Source: Bdellovibrionales bacterium (GTDB lineage: Bacteria; Bdellovibrionota; Bdellovibrionia; Bdellovibrionales; JAKFYE01). Taken from it: a DNA stretch of 64,000 nt. The stretch spans positions 30,310-94,309 of the forward strand of contig JAKFYE010000035.1 of the NCBI GenBank assembly GCA_021731045.1. Direction: 5' to 3'. The stretch's first letter is position 1; each line of letters opens with the position of its first letter. The notes beneath the pieces were generated by a model. That model was not told where the DNA came from and made no database searches. It saw only the letters and a list, made by a program, of their open reading frames with translations. The position numbers were made by a program, and so were the translations under genes. Positions 42,163 to 50,276 of this stretch are shown here, piece after piece.

Positions 42163-42345
42163 CTAAACTCGTCCCATTTGGCCCGCCAATTCTTAATCGC
42201 TCAAATTACTTCGTTGTCGCTCGTCGAGTAGGTTGACTACACTCCTCGCTCCGCCTCGTCCTTTGAGCGATTAAGAATTGGCGCCCTCCGAGCGGATCCT
42301 AGCTTCGCCGGAGTAAGACGTGTCAAAAGGAAGTCCGTCCCTTTT
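42163..42345 (+). repeat. Right boundary repeats of the island
   Basis: The 29-bp repeat (42163-42191) continues into the 149-bp repeat (42182-42330), then into 15 bp of the palindrome's right arm (42331-42345; one mismatch to 37186-37200). Relative to the left side, 40 bp of the palindrome are absent, between two AAAAGG runs. Confidence 0.92.
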
Positions 42346-42348
42346 GTT

Positions 42349-43593
42349 TTACGCAACTCTCTTTTTCATGACATCTTCGATGTGGGACTTAAAGTGAGGG
42401 TGTGATGAGGTTACGTTGTCAAAGGCGTCTTTTGATAAAGCATAAATATCGCAAAACGAATGAGCTTTTGCGGTCGCTGATCGGGGTTTGTCCGAGATCA
42501 GCGCCATTTCACCAAAGAACGCGCCATCTTGTAGCGTAGCGATAATAGAACCTTCACGACTAATGATATCCACGCTTCCACTTTGAATAAAATAGAGTGC
42601 GTCACCGGCGTCATCAGCTTTGAATATTTTTTCTCCAGGTACAAAAACGCGAGATTTAAGCTTAGTCATAAGTTCGCCCAAAAGCTCCGAATCAGCGTCA
42701 CGTAAGAACGGAACTTTTGAGACGATGGACTTATTAATATGCAAAATAAGTTCGGATTGTATTTTAACTGGCAAGTCTTCAAGAAGAGTATCGTCTTGAT
42801 AACCCTTTTTATTTGTCCACATGTAATGATAATAAGTTCTGATTTTAGTTCTTAACTCAATAGGAATTTTATGAAGGCTCATGTAAGTTTCGATTTTATC
42901 TAAGTTGTCCATGTGATGCTCTCGTGCCGCATCCGAGCGCGCAAGTAGCCCCGCCACATTGCTTAAAATAAAACCGAAAACACCAACACCAATGATTTGC
43001 GTTCCGCACGCATACAACATTTGTAACATCGTTTTAGCAGATATGTCTCCATAACCTACGGTTGTGAGAGTTGAAAACGCCCAGTAAATGGCTTTAACAT
43101 ACGTGAGTGTAGGATCATCATCGATGCCAGCTGTACCACTTCCAAGCGCAATCCAACCGCATGCGATAAGGTGCACAAGAAGTGGCATTGTAATAATCAA
43201 TGGTACAAGTCTATAAATAATCGGCTGTAGCGAGGGAAAGCCATCAAGAAACGGTCGTATTTGACGGATGTGCCGTGCACACAAAAGATTGAACAGCAAG
43301 ATAGAATGAAAAGTTGTGTCGAGCATCAAGAACGAAATCAGCGAAAACGGCACAACGCAGATCAAGTCTAACACCAGAGAAAGGTTGAACCAAGAAGGAA
43401 GCTCCCGCGGATTTTTGTTAGAATCATAAAAGTAGAGATAAATATTAACTATAGAAATAACAGAAATCAAAAGATCAAAAAATATTTCTAAATAAATCGG
43501 CGGTACAAATCCAATGAGTCTTATGGGAAACCAAAATCCGACCAAAAGAGATCCGCAAATAGAAATAATTCTAAGGTATTGAGTTCGATTCAT
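42349..43593 (-). CDS. Cyclic-nucleotide-gated potassium channel
   Basis: A 414-residue six-helix channel. The selectivity filter is TTVGYGD (178-183), between S5 and S6. A voltage-sensor-like S4 near residue 105-115 has few charges (ARHIRQIRPF). A C-linker and cyclic-nucleotide-binding domain fill about 285-410, with the phosphate cassette 'FGEMALISDKPRSATA'. It resembles MlotiK1/SthK and HCN/KAT-like channels. The ligand is probably cAMP or cGMP. It has no recognisable operon partner; its 3' end is next to the island's right repeat. Confidence 0.92.
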   Translation of the reverse strand: MNRTQYLRIISICGSLLVGFWFPIRLIGFVPPIYLEIFFDLLISVISIVNIYLYFYDSNKNPRELPSWFNLSLVLDLICVVPFSLISFLMLDTTFHSILLFNLLCARHIRQIRPFLDGFPSLQPIIYRLVPLIITMPLLVHLIACGWIALGSGTAGIDDDPTLTYVKAIYWAFSTLTTVGYGDISAKTMLQMLYACGTQIIGVGVFGFILSNVAGLLARSDAAREHHMDNLDKIETYMSLHKIPIELRTKIRTYYHYMWTNKKGYQDDTLLEDLPVKIQSELILHINKSIVSKVPFLRDADSELLGELMTKLKSRVFVPGEKIFKADDAGDALYFIQSGSVDIISREGSIIATLQDGAFFGEMALISDKPRSATAKAHSFCDIYALSKDAFDNVTSSHPHFKSHIEDVMKKRVA

Positions 43594-43679
43594 ATAATCT
43601 TATCGGAGTTAAAATTAGCTCTAATGATGCGACATAAGGCCAGCTTTTTAAGGAAGAATCGACAAAATGTAATGATTCA

Positions 43680-43731
43680 GTACGGACACACTTTTGGGAC
43701 GCAATGAGTCCCAAAAGTGTGTCGCCTTTTT
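43680..43731 (+). repeat. Palindrome, second subtype, member 1
   Basis: A 16-bp perfect stem GACACACTTTTGGGAC (43685-43700) with its complement at 43708-43723, then a T-run. The outer left end reads GTACGGAC as in the full palindromes; the outer right arm is decayed (TCGCCTTTTTT). It lies just behind the methyltransferase gene and may terminate it on neither or both strands. Confidence 0.75.
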
Positions 43732-43739
43732 TCCATTTT

Positions 43740-44432
43740 TTAGACAGATTGGTATATTGAAAAATAAATATAAGATTTAGGTAACGTCCACTTTGTAAGC
43801 CACGGGTGATGTTCCTCGATGAAATCTCTTGAGTCACGTCCGCGAGCCACTACTGTGATGGGTTTTTCTTGGGCGATTTTTTTTAGATCGACGAGAGTCT
43901 TTCTAATGGCCTCTGTGGTTCCATAATCGTATATAAAATAATAATCTGCGATGACGGGTCGAAACTCTGCGGAACTCAGGTCTGCATGTCGAAACTTGAC
44001 AAGGGGATGGTTAAGACGCTTCAGGCATTTGCGACTTTCTTTGACTCGTTCGCCGACATATTCGTATCCGATAAATTTATTTTTTGGATAATGTCTCCCG
44101 ATGACAAATCCCATACGCCCATAACCCGCACCTAAATCAACAATTGTAGAGCCGGGTTTGGGTTTAAGTAATGAAAGTATGGTTCTAATTTCGGTGTAGG
44201 GAGTGAGAAACCGCTTCGCCGCCAATCCAATCCATAATTCCTGAGGCTTTCCGGGAAAAACCGAAGCTTCCAAGCGGCATCCATAGGTACGAAGTTTTTT
44301 TTCAACTTCTTCTATTTGCAGACCGAGATACGCGTCAACTTGATCGGAATGGTCTCGTATCCTCGCATCGGTGATACTTTTGTCATTGTTTCGAATGAGC
44401 GGAAAGGGATTTCTTGAGCTAAATTTTAGCAT
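43740..44432 (-). CDS. Class I SAM-dependent methyltransferase
   Basis: A 230-residue protein with the SAM-binding motif I 'TIVDLGAGYGRMGFVIG' near residue 96 and motif II 'FIGYEYVGERVKES'. A later 'DYYFIYDYGTTEAIRKTL' is in the position of motif post-II/III. The family resembles class I enzymes of the DOT1-like or ribosomal-protein type, but the target is not clear. The gene is alone, bracketed on both sides by members of the palindrome family in the same orientation. Confidence 0.75.
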   Translation of the reverse strand: MLKFSSRNPFPLIRNNDKSITDARIRDHSDQVDAYLGLQIEEVEKKLRTYGCRLEASVFPGKPQELWIGLAAKRFLTPYTEIRTILSLLKPKPGSTIVDLGAGYGRMGFVIGRHYPKNKFIGYEYVGERVKESRKCLKRLNHPLVKFRHADLSSAEFRPVIADYYFIYDYGTTEAIRKTLVDLKKIAQEKPITVVARGRDSRDFIEEHHPWLTKWTLPKSYIYFSIYQSV

Positions 44433-44474
44433 TTAAAATCGTACGGCAATTCGCGATAAGTTACAAGAATTGAA

Positions 44475-44518
44475 AAAAGGTACGGAGCCGACACACTTTT
44501 GGGACTTGGTGCGTCCCA
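44475..44518 (+). repeat. Palindrome, second subtype, decayed member 2
   Basis: AAAAGGTACGGA at 44475-44486 is followed by GACACACTTTTGGGAC at 44490-44505, as in the member at 43680. The right arm is reduced to GTCCCA at 44513-44518. It lies between the helicase 3' end and the methyltransferase start. Confidence 0.7.
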
Positions 44519-44537
44519 TCTGTTCGCTTAGGTTTAA

Positions 44538-45761
44538 TTAAATGCGGGAGCTTTGGGGGTGGGGTTTTTTCTTGGGGGGATTTCTGAGATCTTTTGCTAC
44601 GTGGAGGCGTTTGCCAGAAGAGTCTTTGAAGCGGGCTTTTAATTCTTTTGGTTTTTGTCCTTTGCCTTCGAGCTCTGCTATTAAATTGAGGTCACGTTCT
44701 GTGACCAAATTAATGACGAGACCTGATCGACCGGCGCGGGCGGTTCTTCCGACTCTATGTAAGTAATTTTCCATATGCTGAGGTAAGTGATAATTTACAA
44801 CTCGGCCGACGTGCTCAAGATCTAATCCGCGTGCGGCGAGATCGGTCGACACTAATACGTCGACTTCGCCACTTCTAAATTTCTTAAGATTTGTGCGACG
44901 CTCATTCTTTTCCATTTCTCCGCGATATAATAAACACGCAAAACCTTTTTGGGTCATTTCTTGAACGATTTTGTCACATTGCTCACGTGTATTTGCGAAA
45001 ACAAGAGTGCCGCCCGAAACTTTTGTCTTTAATATTTTTTCAAAGATTGGCCAACGAAGACCATCGATAATTGTCTCGTTCATCGTCTTTAGAGTTTTAA
45101 CTACTTTACCGCTACCACTTGTACGCACAACTTCAGCTTTAGCAAAAAGTGAATTCATGAGTTGTTCCACCGGTTTTGAAACCGTCGCTGAAAATAACGC
45201 TAATGGAATATCTTTTGGACAAGCCGCCGCTATCAAATTTGAATCATTGATAAAACCTTTGTCCAACATCTGATCGGCTTCATCAAAAATCAAGACTCTG
45301 ACATCTGATAAATCAATCAAGTTTTTTTCCATCAACTGTATGAGACGTCCTGGAGTGGCAAGTAAAACTTCAAATACCCCACTTACGTTACGACGAACTT
45401 GTTCAAATTCCATTCCTCCAAGAGCCGGGCGAATACGCAAACGTGTATCGTGAGTAAAAGTCTTGAAGACTTTCGAAACTTGTTCTCCGAGATCACGCGT
45501 TGGCACCATCACCACCGCTCGCGGTGATGCGGATTTGCTAACGGCCTGACCTGAGTCTTCGAGCTCTTTTAAAAGGTGCAATAATGGCAAAGCGTAAGTC
45601 AGAGTTTTTCCGCTACCAGTTTCAGAAACCCCAACGACAGATTGTCCTGACATTAACAGCGGAATCGCAAATCTTTGAATCTCTGTAGGAGTCTTGATCT
45701 TCTTTATGTCGAGGGTTTTTAAAATTGAGGGTAATAAGCCAAATTGCGTAAATGTATCCAT
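44538..45761 (-). CDS. DEAD-box RNA helicase (RhlE-like)
   Basis: A 407-residue ATP-dependent RNA helicase. Motifs in order: Q motif (TPTEIQRFAIP), motif I SETGSGKT (46-53), Ia 'VPTRDLGEQ', II DEAD, III SAT, IV 'GTLVFANTRE', V 'STDLAARGLD' and VI 'HRVGRTARAGR'. The C-terminus is basic and short (KKKPHPQSSRI), as in RhlE-type proteins. Likely roles are ribosome assembly or RNA turnover. It is monocistronic; a palindrome-family copy lies behind it. Confidence 0.93.
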   Translation of the reverse strand: MDTFTQFGLLPSILKTLDIKKIKTPTEIQRFAIPLLMSGQSVVGVSETGSGKTLTYALPLLHLLKELEDSGQAVSKSASPRAVVMVPTRDLGEQVSKVFKTFTHDTRLRIRPALGGMEFEQVRRNVSGVFEVLLATPGRLIQLMEKNLIDLSDVRVLIFDEADQMLDKGFINDSNLIAAACPKDIPLALFSATVSKPVEQLMNSLFAKAEVVRTSGSGKVVKTLKTMNETIIDGLRWPIFEKILKTKVSGGTLVFANTREQCDKIVQEMTQKGFACLLYRGEMEKNERRTNLKKFRSGEVDVLVSTDLAARGLDLEHVGRVVNYHLPQHMENYLHRVGRTARAGRSGLVINLVTERDLNLIAELEGKGQKPKELKARFKDSSGKRLHVAKDLRNPPKKKPHPQSSRI

Positions 45762-45893
45762 ATGGCGACAGTAAACGTAAACATTTGCTTTGACTAAGGA
45801 GTATTAAAAAGCTGTAAAAAGGTAGATGTTGCGGCGGCTTTGATCACAGAGTCTTTTCAATTGCTCTCACCTAGATCGTGGCAAAGGTAAGGT

Positions 45894-46556
45894 GTGCCGT
45901 ATTCAGTACCCCCGGATACTGGTCAACTGGTAATCTTAGGTGTAAATAGGAGTAGAGAGTTGGATAAAGCTCGAAAGCGAAAAACGACTCATCCTTGTTC
46001 AATCTGTTTTATGCATCTTGCGCGCTGTATATGCCATCTGATTCCTAAAATAGATTTAAAAACAAAATTGAGTTTAATTGTGCACCATCGGGAACTCAAG
46101 CGCACCACCAACACGGGTCGCCTTGCGGTCCATGCTTTGGTTAATTCTAAAATGTATATTCGTGGCAAAGATCGAAATCCTCTGGATTTGTCGTCAATAC
46201 TTTCGACGGATTACGAAACCTATGTTCTGTATCCCAGCGATGAGGCTACCGACCTGGAGAGTCTGAAGCCGTTAAAGCCCGTTCATCTCATTGTTTCTGA
46301 TGGAAATTGGAGGCAGGCTAGCAAACTTCATCGCCGACATATTGAGCTTAGTCACATTCCACGAGTTCGCATCAGTGAAAAAAATTTGGCGAAGCATCAC
46401 CTACGAAACGAACATTTCACTGAAGGCTTCTCAACACTTGAAGCCATCGCCATCGCACTAGGAAGTTTAGAAGGCCATGAAGTGAGAGCTAGCCTCATGG
46501 CCCTCTACAAAGCGAAACTCACTGCAACCCTCGAAGGCCGGGGAACGTCTTGGTAA
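45894..46556 (+). CDS. tapT: DTW-domain protein, tRNA-uridine aminocarboxypropyltransferase (TapT)
   Basis: A 220-residue enzyme of the DTW family that adds the acp group from SAM to uridine (acp3U) in the tRNA variable loop. N-terminal zinc-type Cys residues are in 'HPCSICFMHLARCICHL'. The family motif appears as 'SDGNWRQASKLHRRH', with DGNW in place of the classical DTW, and 'GFSTLEAIAIALG' follows. GTG 45894 is used, with AAAGG upstream. The 130 bp before it carry no gene. Confidence 0.85.
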   Translation: MPYSVPPDTGQLVILGVNRSRELDKARKRKTTHPCSICFMHLARCICHLIPKIDLKTKLSLIVHHRELKRTTNTGRLAVHALVNSKMYIRGKDRNPLDLSSILSTDYETYVLYPSDEATDLESLKPLKPVHLIVSDGNWRQASKLHRRHIELSHIPRVRISEKNLAKHHLRNEHFTEGFSTLEAIAIALGSLEGHEVRASLMALYKAKLTATLEGRGTSW

Positions 46557-46590
46557 CTATTAATCGCGGAACAAAAAATAGTACTTTTTA

Positions 46591-48072
46591 TTATCGACAT
46601 TGAAATGTGGCAGCTCTTTGTTTGATGTTGGTTGCCATTTTTGTTAAGTGCTCGTGATCTAGCCATGTGCCGTCGCGGAAGACGCCCTCGATTTTTCTTG
46701 TGTTTTCGATTTTGTCTAGTGGGTTTGCGTTGAGTAAAACTAGGTCGGCTTTAGCTCCTGGGCGGATAATACCTAAATCGAAATCTCCGATCAGTAGAGC
46801 ACCATGTAATGTGGCGGCTTTTAATGCTTCAAAGGGAGAAAGGCCGGATTGAGTTAAAAGTTTCATTTCATCGTGAAGAGAAAATCCGGGGACGAGATTG
46901 TCGATCCCAAAATCTGTACCGGTGGCGATTTTGACGCCGGCACTGTGAAATTTGCCGATGAGTTTTTGCATATTTGCGAATGCTCTGGGAATAGTGCCAG
47001 GGCCTTGATACTCTTGATACAATTTGAAGCTTTCAAGAGTGTTGTATGCGCTTGTATTCTGCTTGGTCTTCCAACAGACGTCGATGAACTCTTGATTGGG
47101 TTCAGACAGAATATCTCGTGGCCCCGAGGCGCTATCGACTAGATTTTTTGATACGGCCAATGTGGGCACAAAAAATCCACGATAATTTTGGCCTGCCAGT
47201 TTTACTATTTTTTTTGTCTTCACCGGATCCGAATAAAATGAACGTAAAAATAAAAATTTGACCCGTGAGTCGTTAAGATAAGGAGGTTGTCGTAACGGAG
47301 AATTGTCAGATTCTAAATATTCGAAAAGTCCGGTGGGATGTTCGATCGAATCAAAAAGATTTTGCTTAAAAAGGTTTGGAAACGCCGTGAAAGCATAGAC
47401 ATGCCCTACAACCTGGAGCCCCACACTTTTGATGGCCTTGATAAATGGAAACAGCATGTCTTCCGACATTGGCTCGCGAATCTTGATCGCTTGATAACCC
47501 TCCTGTTTAAATTTTTGCGCAATCTCCTGAGCTCCTTGGTCGTCGCGAATAGCACAGTTGGACCAAGCTTTGTCGCAAACAAAATGAATTGTGGGCTCTA
47601 GATTTTCAAATTTATCTTTGCGATCGCTAACCGCAGGAGACGTTACGTACAGTCGGGGAGCCAGTCTTTGTCGAGATTCAATCTCTTGGCTCAAGGTTAA
47701 CTGTCGCGTAAAATTTTTCATATTTCGAATTGTCGTGATTCCATTGAGGAGCAAAAGTTGAAACTCATCATCTTGAAACGAAATATCTCGTTGAAGAAGG
47801 CTGTGTGAGTCAATGATATGGGTATGGGCATCAATTAAACCCGGAATCAAATATTTATTTTTTCCATTAATAACCTGGACACCGGTGAGATTAAGTCTTT
47901 TCGAAAGCTTCGCAACTTTGCCATTTTTAATCAGCACATCGTGATGCGGAAGGGGTTGATCCGAAATCATATCGATAACGGTTACGTCACGAATTAAAAA
48001 TGCACCTTGAAGTGGGGCTGCTTGCACTGTGCTAACACTAATACAAAAAGACATAAACCAATTTAATAACAT
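46591..48072 (-). CDS. Exported amidohydrolase-family protein
   Basis: 493 residues from ATG 48072 (MLLNWFMSFCISVSTVQAA, a signal peptide). The GTG at 48120 gives an N-terminal extension without a ribosome-binding site, while GGGTGG stands before 48072. Metal motifs: 'GLIDAHTHI' (HxH), Lys or equivalent in 'GYQAIKIREP', His in 'VGHVYAF' and 'SIEHPTG', and Asp in 'ATGTDFGID'. This resembles imidazolonepropionase-related amidohydrolases and prolidases that act on cyclic amides or peptides outside the cytoplasm. The substrate is unknown. Confidence 0.82.
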   Translation of the reverse strand: MLLNWFMSFCISVSTVQAAPLQGAFLIRDVTVIDMISDQPLPHHDVLIKNGKVAKLSKRLNLTGVQVINGKNKYLIPGLIDAHTHIIDSHSLLQRDISFQDDEFQLLLLNGITTIRNMKNFTRQLTLSQEIESRQRLAPRLYVTSPAVSDRKDKFENLEPTIHFVCDKAWSNCAIRDDQGAQEIAQKFKQEGYQAIKIREPMSEDMLFPFIKAIKSVGLQVVGHVYAFTAFPNLFKQNLFDSIEHPTGLFEYLESDNSPLRQPPYLNDSRVKFLFLRSFYSDPVKTKKIVKLAGQNYRGFFVPTLAVSKNLVDSASGPRDILSEPNQEFIDVCWKTKQNTSAYNTLESFKLYQEYQGPGTIPRAFANMQKLIGKFHSAGVKIATGTDFGIDNLVPGFSLHDEMKLLTQSGLSPFEALKAATLHGALLIGDFDLGIIRPGAKADLVLLNANPLDKIENTRKIEGVFRDGTWLDHEHLTKMATNIKQRAATFQCR

Positions 48073-48150
48073 TTGCCACCCAACCACTTTATGTGAGTAC
48101 ACCCTCGTTGGTACAATCACTGGTGATTCTTTGCAAGCTCCACATTTGAA

Positions 48151-48200
48151 TCACAAAAATGAGACACGTACAGTTTTTGTGACGCATAAAGTCCCAGCCC
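48151..48200. repeat. Possible decayed relative of the palindrome family
   Basis: TCACAAAAA (48151-48159) pairs with TTTTTGTGA (48174-48182). The stretch TTTTTGTGACGCATAAAGTCCCA resembles the centre of the 43680 palindrome. Membership in the family is doubtful. Confidence 0.3.
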
Positions 48201-48209
48201 GGTGTTTTA

Positions 48210-48965
48210 TTACAATGAGTTGAGCTCAAAATTATTTTTAAACCTATCGATTACGGTTTCAAATTCGGTGAATTGTATTCCGATTGTGCTCTTGATTTTT
48301 TGGGAATTCAAAAGATGATAGTTCGGACGAGGCTCAGATGGATTCGAGTTTGCAATTTTTGAAACTTGAACGAGGGATGGATCAAAATCAAATTTTGTCG
48401 CGATTATTTTTCCGATTTCGAATCGTGACAAAATTTGTTTGGTTCCTAGATGGAATACCCCCGTCAAGTTTTCTTTGCAGCAGATGCCGACGGCTCTTGA
48501 AGCATCTTCAACCGAAACGGGAGTTATCCATTGGTCATCAAAACAATGTACGCCCTGTGACCGCTTCAAGGGTTCGACGATTTGGGATATTATATTCTTC
48601 TTGTGTGAAAACTCGGACATCAACTTGCTCGTTCGAAAAATCAAATAGTTTTCAAAGTTTTCTTCCAAGTATTTTTCGACAGCTAACTTTTGTCGTCCGT
48701 ATTGGGTCGAGGGATTTCTTTCATCAGTCTCAAGGTAAGGAACACGTCTTGGTGCAAATACGTAATCTGATGAGAAAAATATAGGAATCACTCTGTGTTT
48801 TTTCGCGAGTTTAAATACCTCGATCGTGTTTACAACATTTATGGCTTCTGAAAATGCAGGGGCGCGAAAACATTTATCGACGTCTGTGACAGCTGCGCAC
48901 ATGAGGACATACTGAAAATTCTGTTGAGCAAAATAGTTTTCGAACTTCGGCGTGACAGGTAGCAA
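48210..48965 (-). pseudogene. 5'-truncated RmlD-like reductase
   Basis: Remnant of a short-chain dehydrogenase like dTDP-4-dehydrorhamnose reductase (RmlD). Still present are 'MCAAVTDVDKC', 'FFSSDYVFAPR' with the catalytic Ser, 'YGRQKLAVEKYL' with YxxxK, and 'GVFHLGTKQ'. The N-terminal GxxGxxG nucleotide-binding strand (40-50 residues) is missing. The frame continues upstream only into the arm of the palindrome at 48964-49024, and an in-frame TAG occurs in the palindrome's loop. No promoter remains, so it is very likely inactive. Confidence 0.8.
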
Positions 48966-49024
48966 AAGGTACGGACATCCTTTTTGCGACTAAGTGAGTC
49001 GCAAAAAGGATGTCCGTACCTTTT
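48964..49024 (+). repeat. Long palindrome, full member 2
   Basis: A perfect 28-bp stem (48964-48991 with 48997-49024) and a 5-base loop. It differs from the member at 37140 by one T/A change in the left arm (GGACATCC against GGACTTCC), with the matching change in the right arm, plus a different loop. It abuts the broken end of the RmlD-like gene. Confidence 0.92.
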
Positions 49025-49030
49025 GGAAAT

Positions 49031-49060
49031 TGAAAAGGGCGTTTTTTGTGAAACGCCCTT
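49031..49060 (-). terminator. Rho-independent terminator of the 49103-49510 gene
   Basis: A 10-bp stem AAGGGCGTTT (49035-49044) with AAACGCCCTT (49051-49060). Read on the minus strand it is followed by TTTC-rich sequence. Confidence 0.7.
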
Positions 49061-49102
49061 CGTTATAAATATATTCTCGTGGATTTATCTTTTAGAAATT
49101 TC

Positions 49103-49510
49103 TTATTTGATTCTGCCGATGCAATGGCCGGTTTCGGGTTTGCCTTTGAACTCTCCGATATCGAATCGGATTGTCGCTTCAGGGGCTGTTTTATCGGCTT
49201 GTTCTTTTGAAATGGTAATAATGAGTTCATCAAATTCCATGACCAATCCGCCGTTTCCGTCATCTTCAAACTTCACATCAACGCCACCCCAATAAGACAA
49301 TTGAAGTTTTCCATCATTTTTAACATAGAACCATTGTACGGGTTCTTCGTCTCCGGAGGTCTCGCTCGTCGGGCCTTCTTGTACCGTCCACCAAAAACTT
49401 TCGCTCTGACAAGAAACTAAAGGTGCTGTCAGCGGAAGATCTAATGCAAAACTGTAACTACCTATCAAATTAAGTACGAAGGCTATAGCAATAATATTTT
49501 TGTATTTCAT
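49103..49510 (-). CDS. Small exported hypothetical protein
   Basis: 135 residues with a signal peptide (1-22, ending YSFA). The mature part is acidic and beta-rich, with one Cys near the start (VSCQSESFWW) and one near the end (TGHCIGRIK) that could form a disulfide. No known domain was recognised. It is monocistronic with its own terminator. It lies next to another small exported protein gene, but a 130-bp gap separates them. Confidence 0.7.
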   Translation of the reverse strand: MKYKNIIAIAFVLNLIGSYSFALDLPLTAPLVSCQSESFWWTVQEGPTSETSGDEEPVQWFYVKNDGKLQLSYWGGVDVKFEDDGNGGLVMEFDELIITISKEQADKTAPEATIRFDIGEFKGKPETGHCIGRIK

Positions 49511-49640
49511 AAAAACTCCAAGTGTTTTTCTATTAATAATTTAAACTTCTTGAAGGCGTCTACCATGGATGAAATGTCTTAGCTATCTCTTTGGAAATTA
49601 TACCGAGTTTCGAAAATCTGCTACGGTATCATCTAGAGTT

Positions 49641-49964
49641 TTATTTTTCCTCTTTGCAGGTAACTTTGTCGCGTTTACATAAAAGTAAGCCAGAGCTATT
49701 GCCGCATTTTTTTAAGACGATTTCTTGCGCGTCTTTTTCGGTTTCGCCCCATTCGGAGTAATGACCACCCCCAAGTGTGGCGGCGAGTTCGCAAATAAAG
49801 CCACCCTCTTTGCGTACGAGTCCTTTTTGTGCATCGAGAGAGAGCTGAATGGGCTTTGTCCCAAATAAACTAATAGGGGCTTGGGGCGGGGACTCAGCCT
49901 TCGCGCGACTTACAATTAATAAAGTTATAGCGAATATAAAAAATAATGGTTTTGAAAAATACAT
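49641..49964 (-). CDS. Small exported Cys-bearing protein
   Basis: 107 residues with a signal peptide ending SRAKA at about residue 23. The mature domain has four Cys (GGFICELAATLGGGHY, KKCGNSSG, LLCKRDKVTC) and a 'WGETEKDAQEIVLKKC' stretch, a pattern seen in small repeated envelope domains where 'GETExxA' precedes a Cys. Two disulfides are likely. The function is unknown. Confidence 0.7.
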   Translation of the reverse strand: MYFSKPLFFIFAITLLIVSRAKAESPPQAPISLFGTKPIQLSLDAQKGLVRKEGGFICELAATLGGGHYSEWGETEKDAQEIVLKKCGNSSGLLLCKRDKVTCKEEK

Positions 49965-50048
49965 AAAAGCCTCACCCTGAATTTCAAAACCATTATTACA
50001 GCAAGTTTTTTTGTAACATCCTAGCTTTTTTAAACTAAGAGCTAATTC

Positions 50049-50276
50049 CTAGGCTTCTGTTCGCCATTCTTGCATGGCCTGATCTCCCGGGCGGTCGATG
50101 TGGACTTTTGAGTCAACGCTCTTGACCCAGGCTAAAGGTATAAAGTGATGTCTGCCGGCTTGGTCTTTTTTTAACTTGATGCTGTCCTTACCTTCGATGT
50201 GATCGACTGTGGCGAACTGTCCATCTTGTGAGCAGACAACAGGCATATTGGGTTTGATTTCATTTGGACTAATCAT
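50049..50276 (-). CDS. DUF2171 protein
   Basis: A 75-residue soluble protein matching the DUF2171 pattern: 'MPVVCSQDGQFATVDHIEG', then 'DSIKLKKDQAGRHHFIPLAWVKSVD'. The same fold is related to PRC-barrel-like small domains, and members often accompany stress genes. There is no signal peptide. AAGGAGAG precedes the ATG. It is monocistronic. Confidence 0.85.
   Translation of the reverse strand: MISPNEIKPNMPVVCSQDGQFATVDHIEGKDSIKLKKDQAGRHHFIPLAWVKSVDSKVHIDRPGDQAMQEWRTEA

Larger units (their letters stand above)
37001..42330 (+). mobile_element. Genomic island of about 5.2 kb at tRNA-Asp
   Basis: The segment between the two 149-bp direct repeats behind tRNA-Asp. Cargo: a beta-helix exported protein, a RES/Xre toxin-antitoxin pair on the other strand, and a VOC-GFA-M1-peptidase operon. 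A core CCCGCCAATT occurs three times (36997-37006, 37227-37236, 42182-42191). There is no integrase, transposase or relaxase, so it must have been moved by enzymes coded elsewhere, or it arose by recombination between repeats. Confidence 0.7.

Noticed and set aside
43680..43731. c-di-GMP riboswitch in the intergenic region near the methyltransferase
   Set aside because: GGGACGCAATGAGTCCC looked similar in part, but the tetraloop and receptor and the second stem are missing; the sequence is a simple palindrome.
48338..48784. Plus-strand frame of 148 codons inside the RmlD-like remnant
   Set aside because: It is fully antisense to residues with clear short-chain dehydrogenase motifs; its composition is that of a shadow frame.
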